A DNA stretch of 64,000 nt, taken from Piscicola geometra. Lineage: Eukaryota; Annelida; Clitellata; Hirudinida; Piscicolidae. The DNA is taken from positions 960,388-1,024,387 of the forward strand of contig OX030958.1 in the NCBI GenBank assembly GCA_943735955.1, read 5' to 3'. Under the pieces are notes generated by a model. The model was not told the DNA's origin. It did not search any database and was given only the letters and a program-made list of their open reading frames with translations. The translations under genes and the position numbers were made by a program. Shown in pieces: positions 1 to 11,354 of this stretch (positions are counted from its first letter, which is position 1; each line of letters opens with the position of its first letter).

Positions 1-87
1 AAAAAAGTATTCCAAACTAATTCTACATTTATTTTTTTATCCTTTAATAATCTAATTAAATCCTAATTTTTAAACCGATAATTTGTC

Positions 88-630
88 GACTTCAAGAAAA
101 CCTTCGACTCAATCAACCGAAATGTGATGTTTGCGATACTGCGACCAGCCAAGTCTGCATACAAGACCAGCTTTCTTCGCCCTTTAACATTTCTACAGAC
201 GTTTTACAATGTGATTGCATTATCGAAGGACTTGCTATCGAACGATGCTTGGAATCCAACAGTCTAGCGACCACATCACAAACGAGTCTCTCTACGCACG
301 AGTCGGACAGGAGTGCATCAGCGAAACGATCAGAAAACGACAATTTGCATTTACTGGTCATTGTCTTCGCACGCCCGTGGATGAGCCTGTGCACCGCTAT
401 TTGTTCTACGAGTCCGAGATGAAAGCACGAAAGTGTCCTGGCTGACCAAGAATGTCATACAGACAACAAATCTCGGCATTACTCGACCCAGGGCAGCCAA
501 CGATTGAAGCCATCGAGCCTAATTCGTAGGCCGTGAACAAAATGATGGAAGTCATTTTGTCGTTCCGCGGAAAGAGAGGTCTCCTGGCTCCTTATTTGCG
601 CCCGTTTAATGATGATGATGATATATGAAT
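88..630 (+). mobile_element. Degenerate RTE-like LINE fragment
   Basis: The + strand reads DFKKTFDSINR near 88-120, the motif A region of non-LTR reverse transcriptases. From about 335 it reads a C-terminal LINE tail (FAFTGHCLR, then HRYLFYESEM). Sequence between the two is missing or frameshifted, so this is an internally deleted, dead copy. It ends in a short GAT-type tail near 605-627. A second copy of the 3' part lies at 29131-29381. Superfamily assignment is by motif recognition only. Confidence 0.6.
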
Positions 631-1322
631 TTGAGACCGTGAATTCAAATACAGCAGTAGTTTTTTCCTAAGATCTCGAGTTTTTGAGATATAACTTTTT
701 AATCATTGTATTCAACACTCTTTTTAATTTAATTTCACAAAAAATCGCATTTTTTAATAAATTGTATTGAAGTTTGAATATATTTTTTACATGTTTTTTA
801 AATGTTCATTAATTAAAAAATGGAATTATAAACATTTCAAACTGCGTTGTGAGCTGTTCATAAAGAGATGCCAAAGGTCTAGAAAATATTATAAATATCC
901 ATTTTTCTAAGAGTTTACTTACTTCGTGAAAGAACTAGGATTTTCATAGTTAATACGATATTATCGCGTTAAACGCGCTAAATAACTAACGCAATAAAAA
1001 ATGAATCGCAGATTAAATTAATGATTTTTTAAAGAGTTTCGTATAAATAAAATAAAATGTGTTAGATAAAAAAACTAATTATCTTCAAGTGAATTGCGCT
1101 ATTCAAATTATATTTAAATGCAGTGCTTTTTCTTTAGATTATTTTTAATCGCCATTGCAATCGTGCGTAGTTTCGATTTCTTCATCTTGAATTTGATTTT
1201 TTATTCAAATACATTTTTATTTTAAATGGTTTCAATTTTAATAAATGCTGCTTTAGAGATGATAAAAAATGGAAAAAAATGAATAAAAAGTCGTTTGAAA
1301 TTATGGTTTAAATGGTTAAAAG
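631..1322. other. AT-rich intergenic DNA, no gene seen
   Basis: No coding signal seen on either strand. A short stretch near 955-1000 with repeated GCGTTAA-type words resembles the element at 18537-19789 and may be another fragment of that family. Confidence 0.5.
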
Positions 1323-1324
1323 TA

Positions 1325-2260
1325 GGTGAAGGTTGAACAAGACGGAACGGTTTTTAAACGTAGCCTCATAGCTCAATTAAAAAAGAAATAATTTAATTTT
1401 ATCCAGCCATTATATTGATACCTGTCAAACATAAGAATAAACAAAAAAAAGTTTTTTTACTTCAAACATGAACACTAAAAAATCCCATCTTGGGCAACTG
1501 GGTTACCAAGATGGAATTTATAGTTCCCTTAGATGAAATTATAATGTATTTAATAAAAATGTCATTTAAACGTTGTATTTCCGTGAAACTTGTTTATTTA
1601 TCTAAAGAAATACACCATTTTGTATTTTAATATGAATTTTTATTTCTTCAAATTCTCTTAACTAAATTAAATTTAGCTTTTAGATAACTTTTTCAAATTC
1701 AATTTTTTTTTCTCTAGGCTTTCTAGTTTTCATTCGACTATGAAGTGCTATAAATCTGATGTTAAATCTAATGAATACCATTAGTTTTTTAATCATTATA
1801 AACTAAATAATTGGTTTATATTAATTTTCAAAAGTTTTTTCTATATACTATAGACTACAAAGAGTATATAGTGTATAGTGTATAAAATTATAAACTTTTA
1901 CAGTCTCATTTAAATTGCATTTTAGGCAACTATGACTATGCTAAGCATGTATGGTCATAACAGGCCAATCACTCAATTTTACATCTTCTAATTACTAATA
2001 ACAAATTGAAATGATATACATTCGGAAGTTGAGAATAAAAAGACAAAATGTTGTCCCAATATTTTAAAAACTCTTTTAAAAATCTGTTTTTAAGTATTTC
2101 ATTTGAATGAGACAGCTTTTATAAAAGAAGCCAACATAGAAATGTGCATCAAATACGGATGCATAGATATGAAATAAAAAATTTGTTAATTTTTAAAGCG
2201 CATTACTGTAAATAGGCTTTTTCTATCTTTGGAACTGGTTCTTCTTGGGCAACCTTCCCC
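1325..2260. mobile_element. TA-flanked DNA element, family copy 1
   Basis: The ends are inverted relatives of each other: left GGTGAAGGTTGAACAAGACG, right a reverse complement beginning GGGGAAGGTTGCCCAAGA. TA dinucleotides flank both sides (1323-1324 and 2261-2262). The interior matches copies at about 26560-27813 and 42704-43971, including the shared words CATAGCTCAATT and CCAGCCATTATATTG. No transposase frame remains. TA targets suggest a Tc1/mariner-type non-autonomous family, but only from the target site. Confidence 0.6.
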
Positions 2261-2262
2261 TA

Positions 2263-3011
2263 CCGATGTAAAATTATTGTCAAATACTAATAAAACATAT
2301 ATTTCTTGACCTGAAATTTTTCTGAGGAAATTTTGAAGGTACTGACCAAAAACTAGTTAACAGTTTTAAGCTTTGATAGTCAGTTAGTTTAGAACTGGAA
2401 GCTTCAACTTAACTTGAGTTGATTCTTACAGTTTTTTTATTTTAAGTTCTGATTTTAACAAAATTAGCGTAAAAATTATGAAAATTAGTCTTAGTTTTTT
2501 ATGATCAGTAAAAAGGTCTTTAAACCGTAAAAAAATGTTTAGGACGCATCTGTTTTTTCCATACCAAAAAAAGTATTTTAAAAATAAAATATAGCAAGTT
2601 ACCCCCAAAATGTACATCTTTTTCTTCACTGTTACCTAAGAAACTATAAATTATTGTTTTATGAAAAAAATTTCAATAAAAAGATTATAGTCTATAACCT
2701 TTCTAGTATTTTTTAAAATATTTATTTCAAAAATAGATTTTTAAAATCTAATTGTGTTAAATAAAACGTGCCTCGATGCCCCTCCCACCCTGGATCCGCC
2801 TCTGGGTCAAAGGAGGGCTAACAGTTGGAAATTGGTATACGATGTAGCTGAGCGAGGAGTGGCTATAATGCAGTCGTTAATTGGTGTGTTGTCTAACCAA
2901 GATTTTAAAAAATTCTTGCATCAACTTGTAGAAAAACAACGCTATGAATATACAAACTTTTAAAAATCTCATTTTGATCATGCTTTCGTTGAAAAATAAA
3001 AAAAACATAGC
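2263..3011. other. AT-rich DNA with a short transposon-end fragment
   Basis: Mostly AT-rich with no coding signal. About 2768-2812 (GGATCCGCCTCTGGG) looks like the terminus of a hAT-type element but has no visible partner end. Confidence 0.4.
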
Positions 3012-3180
3012 AATTAATAATAATAGCAATAATGACGAGCACTATCATAGTGGCGCATAACCCGAACGAGCTTCCAGGCCACTTAGGCTGTATAATTTCA
3101 TTTGCGCCTATGCCATAGGTTATTAGGGCATCGGTTGAATTTTAACCTAGGACCTTTCATTATTAGTGGTGTTGGATTAT
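3012..3180 (-). mobile_element. tRNA-derived SINE, family 2 copy
   Basis: Minus-strand copy of the SINE seen full length at 33529-33785. It carries the diagnostic 3' region (GGCCACTTAGGC, then CCCGAACGAGC on the + strand) and part of the middle, but its tRNA-like head is degraded. The (ATT)-type tail is at the low-coordinate end. Confidence 0.7.
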
Positions 3181-3394
3181 TTAAGGAGACCCAAAATTAT
3201 GGCGTATATTTTAATAAATGAATTTATTTATTAAAAACCGAGTTCTTAATATCTTTTGACAAAATTTTAATTTTAATTTATTGTAAAAATATTTATACCA
3301 TAGATATAGTACAACTTGTTGTTTGTAGGATATCTATGATTTATACTTATTTAAATATATACTTCGTTATTTAGAGTAATATTTAGTTATAGTG

Positions 3395-3710
3395 GGGAGC
3401 GGGGATGGCTTAGATGGTAGACGTCGGACTTGCAACTTAAAAGTCGCCAGTTCGAATCCCTGACAAGAAATCGTGAACTATCATATACCTATCAATGCAT
3501 ACGTCGCAATCACCGCATCATATATACTAGGTATATATCATATACCTATCATATACCTAGTATATATGATGCGGTGATTGCGACGTATGCATTGAAAGAT
3601 GTGTACGTCGTGTGGAGTGGTGCCTCTGGCGCATAAGAACCATGGTTCTCAGAACCATTGTAAGATGGCCTGCGTCTGTCACGCTGTGAATAATACAGAC
3701 CATTAAAAAA
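3395..3710 (+). mobile_element. tRNA-derived SINE, family 1 copy A
   Basis: The head GGGATGGCTTAGATGGTAG resembles a pol III box A. AGTTCGAATCCC 30-odd bases later is a good box B, as in tRNA genes. The body (GCGGTG, then TGGCGCATAA) matches copies at 20894-21086 and 61321-61445. No tRNA cloverleaf can be completed, so this is a SINE and not a tRNA gene. It contains an extra inverted duplication at 3493-3594. Confidence 0.75.
3493..3594. repeat. Perfect 44-bp palindrome, 14-nt loop
   Basis: Arms 3493-3536 and 3551-3594 are exact reverse complements, separated by 14 nt. The right arm is normal SINE family 1 body sequence; the left arm is an inverted extra copy of it absent from the other two SINE copies. 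Confidence 0.9.
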
Positions 3711-3889
3711 AATTAAAGAAAAAAGTTTAAAAAATTTATTTCATCCATTTAAAATAAATTTAATGACAGAATTTCAAAAATAATAGTTAATGATCAATAA
3801 AAAATGAAATGATCAATAAAAAATATAAATGATCAATAAAAAGTATAAATATAAATGATCAATAAAAAATATAAATGATCAAAATGATA

Positions 3890-4980
3890 AAAATCCTTAA
3901 GGATAAAAAGTCTTAAGAATAAAAAGTTTTAAGGATAAAAAGTCTTCAGAAAAAAATCTTCAAGAAATAATCTTCAAAGAAAAATACGTGATCATTAAAA
4001 CTTAAAGAATAAAATTAAATACTTTTATCCAATGTTTGCTCTGTTTTTTTTCGTTCAATCTCGAAATAGCATTTGAATAAATTTGACTCGGCTGTTGTTG
4101 ATTTTTCACTTTAATCATTAAATTTTCTGCTGGTCTAATCGTGGTTATTTTTTCTACGATACGTAACCTCTGTAGCCTGAGAAATATTCAGTAAAAATGT
4201 TTTTAGAAAGTCTTCAAAACAGTTCAGGGAGGACACAAAAGATGCAGACAAAGGAAAGATATGAAGAAAATATAGTAGAGTGAACAGGGATTGAGCTCAA
4301 CGGCTGTTTGAGACTATCAGAAAATCAAAAGGAATGGTGGAATCTGGTTGGAGGTCTTACTGTGATGCTCCAAATGTATTTAGGATATAGACTATAGTCT
4401 GACTGACTGATTTAGAAAAATCGTATAAATGTAAAATATTATTGTTATATTTTAATAAAATAATAAAATAAATACTCTATTATATTTATAAATTCATAAA
4501 ATCAATAATGTAAATATTAAATAAAGTTTAAATTTGAATTTATTTTGTAACTTTATTAATCACAGTTTAACAGATGGTTCCAGGATAAAAAGTCTTCGGA
4601 TAAAAAGTCTCCGGATAAAAAGTCTTCAGGATAAAAGTTTTCAAGATGAAAAGTCTTCAGAAAAAAATTCTTCAAAAAATTAGTTTTCAAGGAAAAATAC
4701 GTGATTAAGACGTGATCCTTAAAATTTAAAGAATAAAATTAAATACTTTTATCTAATGTTTGCTATATTTTTTTCGTTCAATCTAGAAATAGCATTTGAA
4801 TAAATTCGACTTGGATGTTGTTGTTTCGTCACTTTAACCATAAAAATTTTTGCTGGTTCTCGATCGTGGTTATAATCAAGGAAATAATCTTTAAGGAAAA
4901 ATACGTGATCCTTAAAACTAAAAAGTTAAAATTTAATACTTTAATCTAATGTTTGCTCTATTTAAATATATAAAAGTATA
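3890..4980. repeat. Direct duplications with scattered GGATAAAAAGTC units
   Basis: A block at about 3975-4160 (AAATACGTGATC, then AGCATTTGAATAAAT) is repeated at about 4690-4880 and partly at 4885-4975. Each copy is preceded by short runs of GGATAAAAAGTCTTMAG. These are the reverse complement of the large array at 5219-6452, so the whole of 3.9-6.5 kb looks like one rearranged, inverted repeat locus. Confidence 0.7.
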
Positions 4981-5218
4981 TAAAAAGCACTTCTTCTTTC
5001 CGATTATTCTTTTCCCCCTGGGAGCTCTAACCCCATTTCTCATAAAACTCAGAAAGTTTCATGTCTTTTATTTGATATTTCCTACATAAGCTGAAAAAAT
5101 ATTTTAAATAACTAGTTAGATTCTTTTTATTATTCATTAATTAAATTTGTTTCTAAAAATTATTTTACATTAATTAAAATTATATAAAAAGTTTTTTTTC
5201 CATGAAAATCTCTTTTTG

Positions 5219-6452
5219 AAGATTTTTTTTCCTGAAGAACTTTTGTCTTGAAGACTTTTTATCCTGAAGAACTTTTGTCTTGAAGACTTTTTATCCTGAA
5301 GACTTTTTATCCTTAGGACTTTTTATCCTTAGGACTTTTTATTCTTAGGACTTTTTATCCTTAGGACTTTTTATCCTTAGGACTTTTTATCCTTAGGACT
5401 TTTTATCCTTAGGACTTTTTATCCTTATGACTTTTTATCCTTAGGACTTTTTATTCTTATGACTTTTTATCCTTAAGACTTTTTATTCTTAGGACTTTTT
5501 ATCCTTAGAATTTTTTATCCTTAGGACTTTTTATCCTTAGGACTTTTTATCCTTAGGACTTTTTATCCTTAGGACTTTTTATCCTTAGGACTTTTTATCC
5601 TTATGACTTTTTATCCTTATGAATTTTTATCTTTAGGACTTATTATCCTTATGACTTTTTATCCTTAGGACTTTTTATCTTTAGGACTTTTTATCCTTAT
5701 GACTTTTTATCCTTATGACTTTTTATCCTTATGAATTTTTATCTTTAGGACTTTTTATCCTTATGACTTTTTATCCTCATGACTTTTTATCCTTAGGACT
5801 TTTTATTCTTATGACTTTTTATCCTTAGGACTTTTTATTCTTAGGACTTTTTATCCTTAGAATTTTTTATCCTTAGGACTTTTTATCCTTAGGACTTTTT
5901 ATCCTTAGGACTTTTTATCCTTAGGACTTTTTATCCTTAGGACTTTTTATCCTTATGACTTTTTATCCTTAGGACTTTTTATTCTTATGACTTTTTATCC
6001 TTAGGATTTTTTATCCTTAGGACTTTTTATCCTTATGACTTTTTATCCTTATGACTTTTTATCCTTAGGACTTTTTATTCTTATGACTTTTTATCCTTAG
6101 GATTTTTTATCCTTAGGACTTTTTATCCTTATGACTTTTTATCCTTATGACTTTTTATCCTTATGACTTTTTATCCTTAGGACTTTTTATTCTTATGACT
6201 TTTTATCCTTAGGACTTTTTATCTTTAGGACTTTTTATCCGAAATTTTTTGTTCTCAAGACTTTTTATCCTTAAGACTTTTTATTCTTAAGATTTTTTAT
6301 CCGAAGACTTTTTATCCGAACACTTTTTATCCGAACACTTTTTATCCGAACACTTTTTATCCGAACACTTTTTATCCGAACACTTTTTATCTGAACACTT
6401 TTTATCCGAACACTTTTTATCCGAAGACTTTTATTTTTAAGACTTTTTATCC
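5219..6452. repeat. 16-bp minisatellite, about 75 units
   Basis: Consensus unit TTAGGACTTTTTATCC repeats in a 16-bp register with common variants TTATGACT, TTCTTAGG and, at the right end, CCGAACACTTT. Variants recur in blocks (for example 5440-5640, 5760-5990, 6040-6200), which suggests internal segmental duplication. No coding role seen. Confidence 0.9.
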
Positions 6453-6544
6453 GTTTACCGGTTGACTGCAGCTATCTTGGTTTGCTGCGGACATCCCATG
6501 ACAGACTCAAAACGACCAACATTCACACAAAAATATTAATATTA

Positions 6545-7395
6545 ATACTATTTAATTATTATTTAGCAACATTGTCTCCAGGTGCAAGTATGAACGCAAA
6601 CCAGGAGAATCTCGATTGAACCTTTCTGTGAATTGCATGACTGCGTAAAATGCTGCTCGATAATGTTCCTCTGGTGTTGTTGCTACATAAGCTGGTCCCA
6701 GCCTACAATACTTTTGTGGTGGCTTTCGCACCCGAGGTACAGCAATCGGCTCGAGATCATATGCTAAAACCATTCTGTTGACATCTCTGAAAATGGCGTT
6801 TAACTGTTCATCTGATCGTAGGCGACGCAGTTCTTGCACAACTGAATCAGTCGCTGCAACCATTCCACTGACCATGGCACTTACTGATTGCAACGACTTG
6901 TTTAACTGTCCCAAAAGTGAAAACACAAAAACAACTACCTTGAGGGCCAGTGCAGTAGTGCCCTGTTGATAAAAGCTTCGAGCCTTTCAGCTGTTTCATC
7001 AGCAGTACCAATGGAAGCAAATGATTCCAAGCTAACAAGTACCACTTCATAATGTTCAAGCACAGAAGACACTGTAGATACTCTGGTCAGCCATCTTGTA
7101 GGTCAAAGAAATGTTATACTATACTTTTTATTCAGTGGCTCATCAGGAAAGGCAATTATAAGAGACACTGAAGCATCACTAAGCTGCTTCTTGAACTTCC
7201 CTGAGCGATTGTACAAAAATTGCTCACAAAGGGATTTGCGGCAGCTGTGTGCTGGGCAACAAGATTTGCACAGTGTGCAAAACAGTGGAAAAACAATGCA
7301 AGAGGATGCTCATTGCTGATAATAGCCTGACAACCGTTATATCGGCCGCTCATGTTAGCAGCGCTGTCTGAGCTCTGAGGTTTTCTATGGGTAGC
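6545..7395 (-). pseudogene. hAT-type transposase remnant (ZMYM1-like)
   Basis: On the minus strand the stretch from about 7390 reads MSGRYNGCQAI, then FFHCFAHCANLVAQH, which matches the conserved core of ZMYM1-like hAT transposases. After frameshifts, 6552-6926 reads a 124-residue stretch with RSDEQLNAIFRDV, then PRVRKPPQKY, typical of the segment upstream of the dimerisation domain. Stops and frame changes between blocks mean it is inactive. The transposon ends were not identified. Confidence 0.7.
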
Positions 7396-7415
7396 ATAAT
7401 TTTGATCAGAACATC

Positions 7416-8143
7416 TTTTAGTTTAGGGAGTTAAAAACCACGCAGATCTTTTGACTTCTATAATGGTTATTTATATATATATATAAAATAATAAATAAAT
7501 AAAAACATTTATACACCCACATGCATATACACATATACATATGCATATACACATATACATATGCATATACACATATACATATGCATATACACATATACAT
7601 TACATACATATAATAAATGAATAAACATTAGAAAAATAATTAATAAGTATAAAAGAATTATAATTATAAATAAATTATATTTATGTGTATGTATATATAT
7701 TTATTTTTTATTATTATGTCATAATCGCCATGATGGTTTTCCCATTACTTATCTATTTTTATTTTAACTTTTTCTGTATTTTCAGCTTTTACGATCTTAT
7801 CAGGCAAGCTATTCCAAACTGTTACTACTCTTTGTGTATAAAAAACTTTTCTTGTATTTTTTTGGCACTGTTTTTTGAATAGTTTTAGTGACTTTCCTCT
7901 TGATGGCCTTGTATCAAGTGTGAAAATATCTTCTGTTATTTCACTGTCATATTTATTATTAAGTATTTTATAGGTTTCGATCATGTCCCCTCGTTAAATA
8001 CATACACATAAATATATTTTATATATAATTATAATTATTTTATACTTATTAATTATTTTCTAATGTTTTTCATTTATTATATGTATGTAATGTATATGCA
8101 TATGTCAAAAGATCTGCGTGGTTTTTAACTCCATAAACTAAAA
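7416..8143. mobile_element. Foldback unit with 40-bp inverted ends
   Basis: Arms 7416-7455 and 8104-8143 are reverse complements with a single mismatch (core GTTAAAAACCACGCAGATC). Between them is a minus-strand LINE C-terminal fragment with its AT-rich tail. No clear target duplication was found, so this may be a true inverted-repeat element or an inverted duplication of a shared flank. Confidence 0.6.
7550..8000 (-). mobile_element. LINE reverse-transcriptase C-terminal fragment
   Basis: The minus strand encodes MIETYKILNNKYDSE, then VVTVWNSLPDKIV, the hallmark C-terminal end of CR1/L2/Jockey-type non-LTR retrotransposons. It runs into repeated ATATGCATATAC words at 7520-7605, probably the degenerate 3' tail. 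5' truncated. Confidence 0.75.
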
Positions 8144-8149
8144 TGAAAC

Positions 8150-9045
<896 letters not shown>

Positions 9046-9205
9046 TATCACGAATATAGTTTTTCTAACATACCTCGAGCGATCTATAACGAAGACCAGT
9101 GTATATTACTGGTTGTAGATAAACCGCACACCAAAGAAAGCGCGCTGCATGTGGTAAATGCACATTTGATTTTCCCTATTTCCCCTATAACCTATTACTG
9201 GTTGT

Positions 9206-9420
9206 AGGTTAACTGCACACCAAAGAAATCGCGCTGCATGTGTTAAATGCGCAATTGATTTTGCACATTTCTTCTTTTTTACAGAAAAAACGTTAATTTA
9301 GGGTTAAGGTTAGGATTAGGGTTAAGGTTTTCAGAAAAATCGCATTTTAAGAATACATGTGCAAAATCAAATGTGCATTTAACACATGCAGCGCGATTTC
9401 TTTGGTGTGCAGTTCACCTA
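9206..9420. mobile_element. Palindromic MITE with telomere-like core, copy A
   Basis: Left arm (from about 9206, AGGTTAACTGCACACCAAAG) and right arm (to about 9418) are long inverted repeats of about 65 bp. The centre at 9299-9330 is a short run of TTAGGG/TTAAGG units. A partial direct repeat of the left arm precedes it at about 9110-9180. Related copies lie at 47560-47750 and 45655-45710. No coding capacity. Confidence 0.75.
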
Positions 9421-10119
9421 TAACCCCTATTACAATATGTTAATGGTGCTAACCAAAGAGCAATAAGCATTTAAATTTACATTTTCAAATTAAAGTGAAA
9501 CCATGCATAATTTATTAAGTATTTTAAATTTTCGTAATCAATACAATTTTCTAAAATTAATTTTTTAAATATTTAATATGAGTTTAGATCAAATTAACTT
9601 TTTAGTTTAAATGCTTAAAAATTTTTGCATGTCGTCTGCCATAATATTTCTCACTCGCTTTTATTTTATCAAATTATCAAAAAACTATCTATAAAATAAG
9701 AATTAATATTTGAAAAAACAAAAATTTTACTTTTGAAATTTAAAATGTTACAATTTATTCAACTTTATTTTCTACTATTTTTCGTAACTAATACAAAAGC
9801 TTCTGGTTTGTGTTTTCGTTTTTAAACTTTATTAAACAACTTTATATTTTATGATCTTCAAATATATAATAGTCTTAGATTTAAATTGTATCTCTGAGAG
9901 TTCATATCATAAAAAATTCCTTCTTTGATACTTTTTACATTTTCTGTAGGAAACCCCTTTAAGGAAATTTTTTTTCATGCTTTAAGATAAACTTTACAAT
10001 TTGTTAAATGTAGCTAAGTAAAAGGAATAAAGGTAAAAACGCACAACCTTTCTCTAAAAGCCGTGTATTCGTCTTCACAAAAGAGTCCAGATAGAATTGC
10101 GCGAATGAAAATCTATAGC
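9421..10119. other. AT-rich DNA, nothing recognised
   Basis: Low-complexity AT-rich sequence without coding, RNA or repeat signals that I can support. Confidence 0.5.
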
Positions 10120-10127
10120 ATTCAAAT

Positions 10128-11346
10128 AAGAGGTCGAACCGGGACCGTTTTTCATTTCCAATCCCGAAATTTCTTGTTCCGTCCCGTTTTCGTTCGCCAT
10201 CAGAATTTTGATTCCCGTCTCGTAATTGCATTTCGATTACCGGCCCCGACCCGTTCCAGAAATCTTTTGACCTGGTCCCGACCCATTCCCAAAATTAAAT
10301 ACTTATGTCTTCCCATTTGTTCTCGCTGCCGTGTTTACTGATCATATACTGGTTAGTCTTAAAATTTCTCAAAACCTAGTTTTCTTGAAATATTTTACAT
10401 CTTTAGCATTCTCAATTAATAAAGATATTGGGTTATCTGCTGCCAACTCTTTGGATAATGCAAGATTTAAATCATGAACAGAACAGCCTTGCCAAATCAT
10501 ATAATCAGAATTTTTAAAAACCTTATTTTTATACATTTGATGCATTGTCAGTTGTGAAAGTACAAAAGTCTAATGATTTGAATACCATATTCCTGGAATC
10601 ATAAAATAATATTTGAAATATTGTAAAACATTTAGATATTTATCTTGTATGGATATGTAAAAAATACGTTTTAAAAAATTATTATGCAGAGTTTATTAAT
10701 TTTCTCAAGAATTTTTCTGGATGAGGTATTTAAATTAAAAGCAATTGTTACCAGAACTCTTTCTTGAAGCTCAACTTCATGGGCGGTGATCTTGTGGTCT
10801 GGACCCCCCCACTTTTTAGTAGTGAGGGGGTCCGCCTTAACGTGGACTTTCAAATTTCAAAACTTTTTTTATGCGAATATAATCGTAAACTGAGCGCTCT
10901 TGAATTTAAGGAAAGAGCGCTATAGAAATCTATTTGATTGATTGATAAACATGGTATAAAACAAAATTTTTACTTAGTAAAGACCCTCCAGGATCGTCCA
11001 TGCTGGGCAGGATCTCTCCAAGATTTGCAGCAGATTGCCGCCCCTGCTCCGCTTCTCCATTATTGTCTTTTACATAATGTATGGTGACTCTCAAATAGGA
11101 ATTTCCAGAACGTTTATTTTTTCAAATATCAAGCAAAAGGCTTTTAGAACCATTGTTCTTTAATGTTATTAACTTTTTCAATGCCTGTAACATTTATTCC
11201 CGTATTTACCTGTTCCCGATTTGAATGTATGTTAATTCCCGTTCCCGTCCTTAAAACCTTTTCTCGATTCCAGATTTTTCCCGTCACGAATTTTATTTTC
11301 GTTCCCGCGGGTACCCGGTCAAATCGAATACCCGGCCCGACTTCTA
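10128..11346. mobile_element. hAT-type element, copy with CCCGTTCCCG-rich ends
   Basis: Ends are AAGAGGTCG at the left and the reverse complement TAGAAGTCGGGCCGGG at the right. Flanks are ATTCAAAT (10120-10127) and GTTCAAAT (11347-11354), an 8-bp duplication with one mismatch, as expected for hAT. Both subterminal regions carry repeated TTCCCG/CCCGTCCCG words. It is related to the element at 33887-35393. No intact transposase; a LINE 3' fragment sits inside at 10893-10946. Confidence 0.75.
10893..10946 (+). mobile_element. Truncated LINE 3' terminus
   Basis: Sequence GAGCGCTCTTGAATTTAAGG followed by GATTGATTGAT is the same 3' terminus as the LINE ending at 8748, here reduced to about 50 bp and inserted within the hAT-type element. 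Confidence 0.7.
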
Positions 11347-11354
11347 GTTCAAAT

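Noticed and set aside
3395..3470. tRNA gene (also considered at 20894, 33529 and 61321)
   Set aside because: Box A and B-like words are present, but no cloverleaf or anticodon arm can be completed and the copies share SINE bodies and tails.
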